Notes: a model not told the origin generated them from the letters alone. A DNA stretch of 64,000 bases from an uncultured delta proteobacterium (GCA_903901335.1 CAIUQR010000138.1:18179-82178); one strand, 5' to 3'; positions 1 to 9,320 are shown, counted from the stretch's first letter. Translations and numbers: made by a program.

Positions 1-142
1 ACCCCTGCTCCCCGTCAGGGGCAATGGCCACATCAAAACCAAGATCCGAGAGCACCATCTGGCAGCCTTCTCGTATCCGCGCCTCATCATCCACCACAAG
101 GATCTGGGGGATAAACATATTCGCTAATACTTCATCAGTCAT
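1..142 (-). CDS. Response regulator, N-terminal part (runs off the window)
   Basis: Only the first 47 codons are present; the gene continues beyond position 1. The translation begins MTDEVLANMF and shows the receiver beta-1 strand with the acidic pair (ILVVDDEARIREG), typical of CheY-like receivers. The ATG at 142 has a GAAGAG stretch upstream; an in-frame ATG at 118 is an alternative start. It lies 18 bases after the PAS histidine kinase (161-1684), so it is probably that kinase's partner and the last visible gene of the long hdr/met operon. Whether an output domain follows cannot be seen here. Confidence 0.8.
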   Translation of the reverse strand, partial: MTDEVLANMFIPQILVVDDEARIREGCQMVLSDLGFDVAIAPDGEQG

Positions 143-160
143 TGCTCTTCAGTTCCTTCA

Positions 161-1684
161 TTATCCAATCGACAAGTAAAGAATATCTTTTGGAATTCTT
201 GCAGACGGCAGCTCCAGCATGATAGTTGTGCCTTCAGGGCCTGTCTTTTTTACGAAAATACGCCCCTGATTTTCTTCCATTATTCCGTACGCCATACTCA
301 AACCGAGTCCAGTGCCTTTCCCAAGTTCTTTGGTTGTGAAAAACGGATCGAAAATCTTAGAGATATTCTCCTCGGGTATTCCAGATCCGGTATCTATCAC
401 TTCAAGAAAGGCCTTTTCTCTCTCTTTCCCCTGATAGACCCTGAAGGTCAGAGTTCCCGTTCCCTCCATCGCGTCCAAAGCGTTTATGATCAGGTTGATC
501 ACGATCTGACAGAGTTGATTAATATCGGCGTTGATAAAAATCGGATCGGCAGACAGTTCTTTCACAACCTTGACATTCATAAATCGTTTCTGGTCATGAA
601 TGAGCCTCAGGCCCTCTTCAACCAGCTTATTAAGCTGAAAGATCTTCTTGGACGGGTTCGTCTGTCTGCTGTAGGCAAGGAGATTTTTGACGATCTCTTT
701 ACATCGTCCTGCATCTTCGAGGACATAGTCCAAGTTTTTTCTCAAAGGATGACCTGTTTCCAGCTTTTCCTGCATCATATTTCCATAGAGCAGGATACTT
801 GTCAGCGGGTTATTGATCTCATGAGCGACACCGGCAGCCAGTCTCCCTAACGACGCCATCTTCTCAGACTGGACGAGTTGACTCTGCGTTTCCATTAATT
901 TTTTTTCTACGGCCTGTTTTTCCCGTAAGTCGTTGAATATCGCGGCCGTTGCCGCCTCTTTTTCATCCTCATAGATGATTGCCGCAGTCATCTCCACCGG
1001 AACCTCAACACCATTTTGGGTGACAATATTAACAGTTGTCAGTGGAAGTTTCCCCCTCCCGCCAAAATTTTCGTCCCGGAGTTTTTTCATGATCTCCCTG
1101 GCGGTTCCTTGCGGGTAAAAATCTTCGATATTGAAGGTCCTTGCATCTGTAACCGAATACCCGAAAAGTTCTTCGGCAGCATGGTTCATCAAGATAATCG
1201 TACCGCTCCGGTCCGCGGCAATAATGGCCTGGACCGAACTCTGAACCACCTTGTCGATCAATTCCCAGACACCGCTGTACATCTTCTCCAGCGTTTTTAC
1301 CCGCGTAACATCACGAAAGCTTTCAATAACATATTTGACCTCACCATCGTCACCAAGGATTGGAGAAAAGACCCGGTCTTCCCATCGCTCCTTTCCGTCG
1401 GGGTCCTTGATTTTCAAAAGCACCGACTGTCCCGTCTTATATTTTATGGTTTTCTGCAATGGACATTGCTTGTCGGTGCAGGAAAAGTGCTGATAAGGAA
1501 AATGCTGGCGAAAAATCTCTTTGCAAGTCTTTCCAGCAACCTGAGACAAACGCTGATCGATCTGTTTAAGAAAGATCTCATTTGCAGCAATAATGGTCTT
1601 GTCGGATTTCAGGATGAGAGTCGGAAACGACATGGAGTCAAAGACCCGCAACCTCCAGTCAAAATCTTTTTCAATTAGTACCAT
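161..1684 (-). CDS. PAS-domain sensor histidine kinase
   Basis: A 507-residue soluble histidine kinase with no obvious transmembrane segment or signal peptide. A PAS domain at about residues 14-130 is followed by a second PAS (about 145-255). The HisKA dimerisation helix has the phospho-acceptor His288 in [10 protein letters not shown], and a HATPase domain follows with N box (INALDAMEG), G1 (DTGSGIPEE) and G2 (GKGTGLGLS). The first PAS contains several cysteines ([16 protein letters not shown]) that could carry a redox-active or metal site; that is inference. It starts 3 bases after the ACT-domain gene and precedes a receiver gene, so it is probably translated from the hdr/met operon message. 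Signal and target are unknown. Confidence 0.9.
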   Translation of the reverse strand: MVLIEKDFDWRLRVFDSMSFPTLILKSDKTIIAANEIFLKQIDQRLSQVAGKTCKEIFRQHFPYQHFSCTDKQCPLQKTIKYKTGQSVLLKIKDPDGKERWEDRVFSPILGDDGEVKYVIESFRDVTRVKTLEKMYSGVWELIDKVVQSSVQAIIAADRSGTIILMNHAAEELFGYSVTDARTFNIEDFYPQGTAREIMKKLRDENFGGRGKLPLTTVNIVTQNGVEVPVEMTAAIIYEDEKEAATAAIFNDLREKQAVEKKLMETQSQLVQSEKMASLGRLAAGVAHEINNPLTSILLYGNMMQEKLETGHPLRKNLDYVLEDAGRCKEIVKNLLAYSRQTNPSKKIFQLNKLVEEGLRLIHDQKRFMNVKVVKELSADPIFINADINQLCQIVINLIINALDAMEGTGTLTFRVYQGKEREKAFLEVIDTGSGIPEENISKIFDPFFTTKELGKGTGLGLSMAYGIMEENQGRIFVKKTGPEGTTIMLELPSARIPKDILYLSIG

Positions 1685-1687
1685 TTC

Positions 1688-2203
1688 TTACAAACCATCA
1701 GCCTGTGGAATAATAAAGGTTTCCGTAAGGTGTTCCACCGCAGGTCGGGCACTCTTTTCCGGGAGAATGATATTTATACTGGTTCCCGTACATCCTGAGG
1801 CAAGAACGTTGAAATGCGCTTTCTCGAGCGCATCAAATGCAGCACTGGCAATACCATAACGATCCTGAAAGTGCGGACCATGAAAAGAGATCATCTCAAC
1901 AGGAAAGTCAAGAGTAAGAATTGTTCGGTCATCGTTTTTAGCCGCATTCTCAATCCGCTGTCGATGAAAACTTCCGGATTTCTCATCAAAAACCACACAG
2001 AATTGCAGAAAATTCTCATTTATCTCCTGGGAAAAAACCAAATCAAAGCTACCATTTTCTTCCGCCATGGCCTGGATGTGTGTCCCCCAATACTCGGTGT
2101 GCTCAATGGGAAAAATGAGAGTGAACAATGAAAGTCCGGTTTTTTCCCTGAAGCCGTAAATCCGAACTTTTGATTCCCAATATACCGCCGCTGTTTCCAA
2201 CAT
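1688..2203 (-). CDS. Free-standing ACT-domain protein (second copy)
   Basis: This is a 171-residue protein. Its C-terminal about 60 residues (VEMISFHGPHFQDRYGIASA and on) resemble the second ACT domain of aspartokinases, with the Asp-Arg-Tyr-Gly-Ile-Ala turn and a CTGTSINIILPE strand. No kinase catalytic domain is present. ACT pairs usually bind amino acids or other small ligands and regulate a partner. It sits 26 bases after another ACT-like protein (2229-2762) and 3 bases before a PAS kinase, which suggests a ligand-sensing role in the signalling half of this operon. The ATG at 2203 has a GGGGAG ribosome-binding site. The function is inferred from fold similarity only. Confidence 0.65.
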   Translation of the reverse strand: MLETAAVYWESKVRIYGFREKTGLSLFTLIFPIEHTEYWGTHIQAMAEENGSFDLVFSQEINENFLQFCVVFDEKSGSFHRQRIENAAKNDDRTILTLDFPVEMISFHGPHFQDRYGIASAAFDALEKAHFNVLASGCTGTSINIILPEKSARPAVEHLTETFIIPQADGL

Positions 2204-2228
2204 AGTGTCTCCCCGATGCTGTGAAGGC

Positions 2229-2762
2229 TTACTGATTGATCATTTTCAGATCAGGCTCCGAGAAAAACGGGGCATGATTGGATGGCAAATCAAGTACTTT
2301 TAGCAGTTCTTCGACAGCCGGCTCCAGAAGTTGATAATCGGTGTTGATGGCAAGAGACGAGAGGGAGGTGCAAAGAGCGTGGATCGGAATCCGGGCTTTT
2401 TCGAGAATACTGATCACCCGCCCTAGTAGAATAAAACTATGATGATGAGGAAAGACGGTGATGGTCCCGACCGGGGTGATTATCTTACAGCGGTGTTCCG
2501 TAGATATGTGCGACTTCACCAGCCCTTCAACGCGGGTAAAATCATTTACGGCTACACAGAAACTACTGACAGAACCAGTCTTTGAATTTTTTAAGGACAG
2601 GAAAGTCAGATTAATTCGATTTTCAGCAAAACAACGAAGGAAGGAAGACAGAGTAATGTTGGTCGGAGTATTCCTGTAGAGGTTGTATTGAACCAGTTCA
2701 GAGCTCAATTTTATCCCCCCGACCCGAATCTTTCCGATATTTTCTGAACAGGCATTTTGCAT
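2229..2762 (-). CDS. Free-standing ACT-domain protein (first copy)
   Basis: About 177 residues with a repeated layout like aspartokinase regulatory domains. One alpha/beta unit covers about residues 8-75 (KIRVGGIKLSSELVQYNLYR) and another about 90-160, including ITVFPHHHSFILLGRVISIL and IPIHALCTSLSSLAINTD. I see no catalytic domain. I chose the ATG at 2762 because the hairpin at 2797-2832 occupies the space further upstream; an in-frame TTG at 2795 is the alternative. It is the first of two adjacent ACT genes between a receiver and a histidine kinase. The likely role is binding an amino acid or a related ligand and reporting it to the neighbouring kinase; that is inference. Confidence 0.6.
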   Translation of the reverse strand: MQNACSENIGKIRVGGIKLSSELVQYNLYRNTPTNITLSSFLRCFAENRINLTFLSLKNSKTGSVSSFCVAVNDFTRVEGLVKSHISTEHRCKIITPVGTITVFPHHHSFILLGRVISILEKARIPIHALCTSLSSLAINTDYQLLEPAVEELLKVLDLPSNHAPFFSEPDLKMINQ

Positions 2763-2790
2763 ACAATAAGCCGGATGGATAGGTCGATTG

Positions 2791-2832
2791 TGCAAAACAC
2801 CGGTCTCTCGAAGGCTTCCGAAAGACCGGTGT
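2791..2832 (-). terminator. Hairpin with short T run after the receiver gene
   Basis: Perfect 10-bp arms (AGACACCGGT-type, 2797-2806 with 2823-2832) enclose an almost self-complementary centre, and on the minus strand the stem is followed by TTTT. It lies 8 bases beyond the response-regulator stop. It could be an intrinsic terminator or a partial attenuator that lowers expression of the downstream ACT/kinase genes relative to the hdr/met genes. Confidence 0.55.
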
Positions 2833-2839
2833 CTAATGT

Positions 2840-3226
2840 TTACTGCAGATTATCTTTCACGATTTCCATGAGTTTGTCCAGATCAATCGGTTTCGGGACA
2901 AAGTCGTCGGCCAAGGTGGTTTTTCCACCCATATGGGTGTAATTGGTCGAGTTAATGGCATCGGTGACAGCAGTCAGCAGGACGATGATAATGCCCTTAT
3001 ACTCCTCAGAATTTTTCAATTCGTTACAGAGTGTATATCCGTCCTTTCTGGGCATCATGACATCGAGGATAACCAGTGCCGGACGTTCCTTTTTAATCTC
3101 GTCCATTCCCTCCACGCCGTCATAGGCCTTGGCCACCCGGAAATTCTCACTCTCCAGTTTAATGGCAAGCGATTCCACCAGATCCGGATCATCATCCACA
3201 ACCAATATAAGTTTTTTATCGCTCAT
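2840..3226 (-). CDS. Receiver-only response regulator
   Basis: A 128-residue single-domain CheY-like protein. It has the acidic pair in LVVDDDPD, the phospho-acceptor aspartate in VILDVMMPRKDG, a Thr in the LLTAVTD region and the conserved Lys-Pro in FVPKPIDLDKL. No output domain is present, so it probably passes phosphate on or acts by protein-protein contact. It lies 46 bases downstream of metF, on the same strand and presumably the same message as the hdr/met genes. A FRAMEN-type insert (AINSTNYTHMGGKTTLADD) between beta-4 and beta-5 is longer than usual and is common in single-domain regulators of this group. Confidence 0.9.
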   Translation of the reverse strand: MSDKKLILVVDDDPDLVESLAIKLESENFRVAKAYDGVEGMDEIKKERPALVILDVMMPRKDGYTLCNELKNSEEYKGIIIVLLTAVTDAINSTNYTHMGGKTTLADDFVPKPIDLDKLMEIVKDNLQ

Positions 3227-3272
3227 GCGTCAATTCCTCCTTACACAAAATGATTTTTAGTTACGGGTTTGT

Positions 3273-4196
3273 TTAAACTTGAGGCCGGGGAAGGAGTCCT
3301 GCCCTGTCAACAATCTCTTTCACTTTCTCTTCCCAATCGATAGCCATGATATGGAATCCGGCTATGCCTTCGATTTTTTTCAGCCGATCAATGGTTTCAA
3401 TACAGATAGTAATGCCTTCTTCCGGCTGTTTTTCCTTCGGAACCGATCCCATCCTGTCAACAAGATCCTGAGGGACGTCCATGCCGGGAACCTTGTTTTT
3501 CATGTAGCGAGCGGCACCGACCGATTTCATCGGGGTCACGCCGGCGAGGATGTAAACTTGTTTATGCAGTCCGCGCCTTCGTACCTGCTCCATCCATTTT
3601 TCAAATTTATCGACGTTAAAGATACACTGGGTCTGGATGAAATCGGCTCCGGCCGCAACCTTTTTGGCCAGCCGCAGTACACGCAGCTCAAAGGGATCGG
3701 CAAAGGGGTTGGCCGCCGCCCCGATGAACATCTTTGGAGGCCCTTTGATGTCTGCCCCACCCTGGAACTTGCCCTCATCCCGCATGGCCTTGACCATCTG
3801 GATCAGCTGGATGGAATCGAGATCGTGGACGTTAGCGGCCATGGGATGGTCACCGAATTGGGTGTGATCGCCTGACAGGCAGAGCATCGTGTCAATGCCC
3901 AGGGAGTAGGCCCCGATAATGTCGGCCTGCATGGCCAGCCGGTTGCGGTCACGGGTAACCATTTGATAGAGGGGATTGAGGCCCTCCTGTTTCAACAGGA
4001 CAGAGGCGGCAAGACTTGACATCCTTACCATCGCCGTCTGATTGTCAGTTACATTGATGGCATCGACAACACCCCTCAGGTATCCCCCCTTTTCCCTGAC
4101 ATGATCGGGAAGACAACCCCGAGGAGGACCGCATTCAGATGTGACTGCCAGATTTCCCGAGACTAAGACTTTCTCTAAATGACTTTCAGTTTTCAT
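3273..4196 (-). CDS. metF: Methylenetetrahydrofolate reductase MetF
   Basis: A 307-residue TIM-barrel protein of the MetF family, which reduces 5,10-methylene-THF to 5-methyl-THF with FAD. Family features include the N-terminal TSECGPPRG segment, the DNQTAMVRMSSLA strand, the QMVTRDRNRLAMQ segment, LCLSGDH, and FIQTQCIFNVDKFEKW near the folate site. It overlaps metV by 4 bases (ATGA), implying translational coupling. Together with MetV, MvhD and the Hdr subunits it matches the composition of the acetogen MetFV-HdrABC-MvhD complex and would serve the methyl branch of the Wood-Ljungdahl pathway. In a sulfate reducer that branch can run oxidatively or reductively. Confidence 0.9.
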   Translation of the reverse strand: MKTESHLEKVLVSGNLAVTSECGPPRGCLPDHVREKGGYLRGVVDAINVTDNQTAMVRMSSLAASVLLKQEGLNPLYQMVTRDRNRLAMQADIIGAYSLGIDTMLCLSGDHTQFGDHPMAANVHDLDSIQLIQMVKAMRDEGKFQGGADIKGPPKMFIGAAANPFADPFELRVLRLAKKVAAGADFIQTQCIFNVDKFEKWMEQVRRRGLHKQVYILAGVTPMKSVGAARYMKNKVPGMDVPQDLVDRMGSVPKEKQPEEGITICIETIDRLKKIEGIAGFHIMAIDWEEKVKEIVDRAGLLPRPQV

Positions 4197-4861
4197 GCTG
4201 CCAGATCCTCTCTTATAATCTTACGGGGACCGCCACCACCTGCTGGTCTCCAATCTTTTGCCGGTATGATTTTGAGGTACTGATCTTCCAGGCCCAGTGC
4301 CTTGAGTCTGTCCCAGATCAGCTGCCAGGCGCAGTCAACATCTTTGCTGATTTCGCATTTTCCGGTCACCGAACCGCCGCATGGTCCGTTCATCAACCGT
4401 TTTGAACATCTGGCGATGGGGCAGATTCCTCCTGTCATTCCCAAAAGACAATTCCCGCATCCCTGGCATCTTTCCGCCCAGACACCCTGCCTTTCTGAGG
4501 CGCCCATGAATTTGGTATTCAGGGCAGGAAAGACCGGCTTATCCTTATAGCGACGGGCCACTTCCTGGACACCGCAGCCACAGGCCATGGACATGACCGC
4601 GTCAACCCCATCAATCATAGGCAAAAGCTCGTCAATGTACTCGGGGTCGCACTGTCGCTCCAGGGTATGCTCCCTGATCTCGATGGTGGTTCCGCTTTGC
4701 AGAAGGGCCATTTTTAAACCGGAGGCGAGAAGTCCGACTTCCTTGCGCCCGCCGGCACTGCAGACCGTCACACATTCATTACAGCCCACCAGCAGAATGC
4801 GTTTAAAAGGTCTGACATATTCAATAAGTTCTTCCAAGGGCTTTCGTTCAGCAGTGATCAT
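4193..4861 (-). CDS. metV: MetV, Fe-S/zinc partner of MetF
   Basis: A 222-residue protein of the MetV family (methylene-THF reductase C-terminal domain). An N-terminal segment has cysteines in VGCNECVTVCSAGG; mid-protein there is ACGCGVQE; the C-terminal half carries the cluster-binding run CQGCGNCLLG, GGICPIARC and GPCGGS. In acetogens MetV binds Fe-S clusters and relays electrons to MetF. The gene is 31 bases after mvhD and overlaps metF by 4 bases. Length and motif order are normal for the family. Confidence 0.88.
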   Translation of the reverse strand: MITAERKPLEELIEYVRPFKRILLVGCNECVTVCSAGGRKEVGLLASGLKMALLQSGTTIEIREHTLERQCDPEYIDELLPMIDGVDAVMSMACGCGVQEVARRYKDKPVFPALNTKFMGASERQGVWAERCQGCGNCLLGMTGGICPIARCSKRLMNGPCGGSVTGKCEISKDVDCAWQLIWDRLKALGLEDQYLKIIPAKDWRPAGGGGPRKIIREDLAA

Positions 4862-4891
4862 TGTGATTAACTCTCCTTGTTGTTTGTACTG

Positions 4892-5338
4892 TCAACACGC
4901 TATTGGCTGAGACGCCTGCATGGCCAGGGGACGGACCGGGCTTGGTCCCAGCTTTCGAATTTTTTCCGTCATATCGATTGCAATCTGCGCAAACAGATAG
5001 CCCATTCCGGCGGACATCTTGACCATTTCGAGCCGTTCACTCCCGATCCCTATTTCGTCCAGATATTTCTGGACATACTCCACTCGGCGGCTGGCACGAT
5101 TGTTGCCGTTTTTAAAGTGGCAGTCACCATCCAGACACCCGGCCACATAAACGCCATCCGCACCTTTTTCAAAGGCCTTGATAATATGAATGGCATCGAC
5201 CTTGCCGGAGCAGGGGACCCGTATGATTTTGACGTTAGGTGAATATTCAAGCCGTTGACTGCCGGCCATATCCGCCGCTGTGTATGCACAATAGTGGCAG
5301 CAGAACGCCACTATCACCGGTTCAAAATTTTCCATCAT
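4892..5338 (-). CDS. mvhD: MvhD/HdrE-type hydrogenase-delta Fe-S protein
   Basis: A 148-residue MvhD/FrhD-family protein. It carries the FCCHYCAYTAAD and GCLDGDCHFKNGN motifs that hold the [2Fe-2S] cluster in the methanogen subunit. MvhD joins an electron donor to HdrA; in the MetFV complex it joins HdrA to the donor side. The start ATG overlaps the hdrA stop by 4 bases, so the two are translationally coupled. All ligand positions are Cys here, although some relatives use selenocysteine. Confidence 0.9.
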   Translation of the reverse strand: MMENFEPVIVAFCCHYCAYTAADMAGSQRLEYSPNVKIIRVPCSGKVDAIHIIKAFEKGADGVYVAGCLDGDCHFKNGNNRASRRVEYVQKYLDEIGIGSERLEMVKMSAGMGYLFAQIAIDMTEKIRKLGPSPVRPLAMQASQPIAC

Positions 5339-8300
5339 GCAACCATCCTTTCAAAAAGTTGTTCAAGCTTTGCCACGATCCGGTCATCCTCGAATTGCAT
5401 GAGTTGGATCGCCTTAGCAGGACACTCTGAGGCGCACAAGCCGCATCCATGGCATTTGGCCGGATCGATTTCCGAATACCCGTCCGCATTGATAAAGGGG
5501 ACATCAAAGGGACAAGCGCGAACACAAATCAGACAGGCGGCGCATTTCGTGCTGTCCACCCGGGCAACGGCTGCGCCGAGATTGATCGCATCCCTGGCGA
5601 GCAATAACTGGGCCCGCGAAGCCACCGCCTGCGCCTGGGTCACACTCTCCCGGATTGTTTTCGGGCTGTGGGCGGTTCCCGCCACATAGAATCCCGGTAC
5701 CGGCAGATCAACCGGTCGCAGCTTCACATGGTCTTCCAGGAAAAAACCGTCCTGGGTGCGTGGCAGCTTGAATATCCGAGCCAGATCTTCGGTGGAATCC
5801 TCATCGGCTATCAGGCCGGTGCTGAGACACAACCGATCAGCGGTGACCGTGATGGCCCTTCCCAGTATCGGATCGGTGAAGGTGACCTCCACCTGCTTGC
5901 CGACCGCCTGGACCTGCGGCAGATGATCAAGCGAATACCGCACGAAAATCACACCCTGTTTGCGCGCTTCCAGATAGTATTCCTCCTGGAACCCATAGGT
6001 GCGCATATCGCGATAGAGAACAAAGATTCGGGTCTCCGGATTGAGCTTGCGGATCTGCAAGGCATTCTTGATTGCAGCCTGACAGCAGATACGGGAACAA
6101 TTCGGGTTTTCTGGGATGCGAGAACCGACACACTGGATCATGACCACGTTATCCCAACTCTTCACCGTCTCCGGATTGTCGGCAAGCAGTGTATCGGTCT
6201 CCAACTGGGTCCCGACCGCTTCGGACTCACCGAGCAGGTATTGCTTCGGACGATTGGCCAGGGCGCCGGTGGCCAGGATGGTTACACCATGCTGGATAGT
6301 GCGGTAGAACATCTGGGGTCCGACCTGCATCCCGGTCTTGAACATACCTGGCATCCCGGAGTGATCGACGATGATGGCACGAGTAATGACTTGGATATTA
6401 GCATGGGCTTTCGTCTGTTCGATGAGATTATCGACAAACGGTCGCACTTCACTACCGCTCAAGGTTGTATGAATATTTTTTGCCATCCCACCCAGGGAAT
6501 TGGTTTTTTCGGCGATATAGACCTTGAACCCCTGGTCGGCCAGACGCAGAGCAGTGGTCATGCCGGTTACACCGCCGCCGACCACCAGAACATCCTTGTT
6601 GATTGGAAGGCTGTGATCCTTGAGCGGATGCGACTCGGCAACCGCGCCAACCGCCATCCGCATAAGATCTTTGGCCTTCCGTGTGGCCTTTTCCGGCAGG
6701 TGGGCGTGGACCCAGGTAGCCTGATCACGGATATTGGCAATTTCCACCAGATATTTATTCAATCCGGCCTTGCGGATGGCCTCCTGGAACTTGGCCTCGT
6801 GTGTCCGGGGAGAACAGCCGCCGATCACCACCCGGTTCAGGCCGTTTTCAACGATACTTTTCTGGATCTGTTCGATGGACTGGCGACTACAGCCGTGCCC
6901 TTGGGGTTCGGCTACAACCACATTGGGTAGAGATTTCGAATACTCAGCGATCTCGAGAACATCCAGGACACCGCCGATATTTTCACCACAATCGCAGATG
7001 AAGACACCGATGCGCAGAGCCTCGTCGGTCACATCACGTTCGGGAGGCAGATCCCCGTCCGGATCCTTCAACGATACTTTCAGATCCTTGCCAGCCATAC
7101 AAGCTGCAGCACTGGCTTGGGCCATGGTCTCCGGAATGTCCTTCGGACTCTCCATCATACCGCAAACATAGATACCCGGCCTGGACGTCTCCACCGGACT
7201 GAATTCCTCGGTCACTGCAAAACCCGATGGATTCAAGGTAAGCCCCATTTTCAGAGACAGTTCGCGAACATCGTCGGCAATCTTGAAACCGGTGGAGAGC
7301 ACCACCATATCAAAATCCTCATTCTTCATTTCGCTCGTGTCATCGGTAGTGTAGCTCAGGCGAAGACCGTCCTGGTTGTCGTCTCGAAGAATACTGTGGG
7401 GCCGGCTGCGGATAAGGCGAACACCGTGCTTATTTTTCGCCCTTTCCAGATAGAGCTCGTAGTCCTTACCGAAGGTCCGCATATCCATATAAAAGATCGT
7501 GGTCTCAATATCGTCCTGAAAACGCTCCTTAGTGACGATGGCCTCCTTCAGCGCAATCATACAGCAGGCGCTGGAACAGTATGACGCCGCTCCCTTTTGC
7601 AGCCCCCTGGAACCAACGCATTGAATCCAGGCGACTTTTTTTGGTTGTTTTCCGTTGGATGGACGAACCAGTTGTCCCATGGTCGGTCCGGAGGCAGACA
7701 TGATCCGTTCGTATTCGAGATTGGTTACCACGTCGGGTTCAACTGAGTAGCCTAAATAATCCAGACCGCTTGGATCGAACAGGGCGGCACCTGCAGAGAG
7801 AACGATGGAACCGCATTGAATCTCGAATTTTCTCCCTATATCGTCCGGACTGATTGCGCCAGCCGGACAAACTTTAATCAATGCGTTAATATCGGAACAT
7901 TTTTCTAAATCTACTGAAAAGGACTGTGGGATTGCCTGCGGGTAACGCATGCAGGTCGGCGCTCGATGATCCAATCCCGGCGTAAAACGGACGCACTCCG
8001 GAAAGTGTTTATGACACTCGCCGCAAGCCGTGCATTTATCCAGATTTATATAACGAGGAGCCGTCTCCAGGGAGACGGTAAAATTCCCTTTGTCACCTCG
8101 AACACCTTTGACGCTTGTCATCGTCAACAGTTCGATATGCTGTTTTCGTCCGCTTTCTGAAAGATTTGGAGAGAGCGTACAGAGATCGCAGTTATTGGTG
8201 GGAAAGGTCCTATCCAACTGGGTCATCAGACCGCCGATGGCATAGGCCTTGTCAACAAGAATGACATCCTTTTCGGCCTCTGCCAGATCCAGAGCCGTTC

Positions 8301-8379
8301 GTATTCCGCCAAGGCCGCCGCCGATAACCAGCACCTTGTTATGGCCTTGAACTCCATTCATATTTTGTATTTCAACCAT
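5335..8379 (-). CDS. hdrA: HdrA-type flavin/Fe-S subunit, double-length
   Basis: A 1014-residue HdrA-family protein built from two HdrA-like halves. Half one has a Rossmann FAD motif (VIGGGLGGIRTA), the NCDLCTLSPN segment and CTACGECHKHFPEC. Half two starts near residue 600 with VVGGGVTGMTTA and repeats the MIQCVGSR / FVLYRDMRTYGFQEEYYL block also found in half one. The C-terminus carries two ferredoxin motifs (CAACLICVRACP, CHGCGLCASECP). HdrA is the flavin subunit that bifurcates electrons in heterodisulfide reductase; here the likely partners are MvhD, MetFV and the HdrCB protein of the same operon. The ATG at 8379 follows metF2 by 68 bases. Confidence 0.93.
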   Translation of the reverse strand: MVEIQNMNGVQGHNKVLVIGGGLGGIRTALDLAEAEKDVILVDKAYAIGGLMTQLDRTFPTNNCDLCTLSPNLSESGRKQHIELLTMTSVKGVRGDKGNFTVSLETAPRYINLDKCTACGECHKHFPECVRFTPGLDHRAPTCMRYPQAIPQSFSVDLEKCSDINALIKVCPAGAISPDDIGRKFEIQCGSIVLSAGAALFDPSGLDYLGYSVEPDVVTNLEYERIMSASGPTMGQLVRPSNGKQPKKVAWIQCVGSRGLQKGAASYCSSACCMIALKEAIVTKERFQDDIETTIFYMDMRTFGKDYELYLERAKNKHGVRLIRSRPHSILRDDNQDGLRLSYTTDDTSEMKNEDFDMVVLSTGFKIADDVRELSLKMGLTLNPSGFAVTEEFSPVETSRPGIYVCGMMESPKDIPETMAQASAAACMAGKDLKVSLKDPDGDLPPERDVTDEALRIGVFICDCGENIGGVLDVLEIAEYSKSLPNVVVAEPQGHGCSRQSIEQIQKSIVENGLNRVVIGGCSPRTHEAKFQEAIRKAGLNKYLVEIANIRDQATWVHAHLPEKATRKAKDLMRMAVGAVAESHPLKDHSLPINKDVLVVGGGVTGMTTALRLADQGFKVYIAEKTNSLGGMAKNIHTTLSGSEVRPFVDNLIEQTKAHANIQVITRAIIVDHSGMPGMFKTGMQVGPQMFYRTIQHGVTILATGALANRPKQYLLGESEAVGTQLETDTLLADNPETVKSWDNVVMIQCVGSRIPENPNCSRICCQAAIKNALQIRKLNPETRIFVLYRDMRTYGFQEEYYLEARKQGVIFVRYSLDHLPQVQAVGKQVEVTFTDPILGRAITVTADRLCLSTGLIADEDSTEDLARIFKLPRTQDGFFLEDHVKLRPVDLPVPGFYVAGTAHSPKTIRESVTQAQAVASRAQLLLARDAINLGAAVARVDSTKCAACLICVRACPFDVPFINADGYSEIDPAKCHGCGLCASECPAKAIQLMQFEDDRIVAKLEQLFERMVA

Positions 8380-8447
8380 TTTCTTATCACCGATTTCACA
8401 GGGTCAATCGTATATAATCCTTTTTAATGTCGTAAATCGCACCAGTA

Positions 8448-9320
8448 TCAAAGGCCTGCAACATCCAGAATTGATGGCAGTCTGTGCTCCCACCCAAGTG
8501 TCTGGATCATCACACCCTGAGCAATATTTTTCACAGCAGCGATAGTTTCACCGGCAATCCGGATCCCTTCAGTGTCTCGATTCGGCGATTTCCTTATCCG
8601 CCTGATCAGCTCATCCGAAATATGGGCACCCGGTTCACTGTTGGCGATATACTGGGCGATAGCCAATGATTTTATCAGGAATATCGTGGGAATTACCGGA
8701 ACCCCGAGACCTTTGGCCTTCTCCATAAAGGTTATAAACCGGTCAAGGTCAAAAACAGGGGGCGTGATCACGAAACTGCACCCGGCGGCAATCTTTTTTC
8801 GGGCCGCATCGAGTTCAACATCCAAGGCACGGTCATCCTCGTAAGAAGCAATAGTACAGCCGGTGGTCAAGCTGGGTGCACCATCCAGGTCAAACCCGCC
8901 CATATCCTTGCCTTTGTTGAGAGACTGAATAACCTCGACCAATCCGACTTCAGTTAGGTCGTAAACAGGCTTGGCCTCGATATGGTCACTCTGGCTCATG
9001 TCTTCACTATGCACGACAATGAGATTTTGGATACCCAGGACATGAGCCGCCAGGATATCACCCTGCAGGGCCATCCTGTTCCGGTCCCGGCAGTAGACAT
9101 GGATGATCGCCTCCACGCCCTGTTGCTGCATCAGGACGCCGCCGGCCAGTGCGCTCATCCGCATAATCCCGTTATCCATATCGGGAACGACAATGGCATC
9201 AATCCTTCCCTTCATGCGACGCGCATCGGTAACGAGCCGCGATATATTAACGCCCTTGGGCGTGTGCATCTCTGCCAGTACGACAAATTCATGTGCTAGT
9301 AATCGCTTTTGAAAACTCAT
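8448..9320 (-). CDS. Second MetF-like protein (paralogue)
   Basis: A 290-residue protein of the MetF TIM-barrel superfamily. It shares the overall pattern of the MetF at 3273-4196 (VVPDMDNGIMRMSALAGGVL, HVYCRDRNRMALQ, FVITPPVFDLDRFITFM) but is clearly divergent: FVVLAEMHTPKG replaces the usual start, and the VVHSEDMSQSD loop replaces the CLSGDH loop. It lies between the HdrCB selenoprotein and hdrA, inside the complex-encoding part of the operon. It may be a second folate or flavin subunit, or a subunit using another C1 carrier. The substrate cannot be told from sequence. Confidence 0.75.
   Translation of the reverse strand: MSFQKRLLAHEFVVLAEMHTPKGVNISRLVTDARRMKGRIDAIVVPDMDNGIMRMSALAGGVLMQQQGVEAIIHVYCRDRNRMALQGDILAAHVLGIQNLIVVHSEDMSQSDHIEAKPVYDLTEVGLVEVIQSLNKGKDMGGFDLDGAPSLTTGCTIASYEDDRALDVELDAARKKIAAGCSFVITPPVFDLDRFITFMEKAKGLGVPVIPTIFLIKSLAIAQYIANSEPGAHISDELIRRIRKSPNRDTEGIRIAGETIAAVKNIAQGVMIQTLGWEHRLPSILDVAGL

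Noticed and set aside
5668..6930. Long plus-strand frame opposite hdrA
   Set aside because: Its translation has no family-like pattern and lies fully inside the well-supported hdrA on the other strand.
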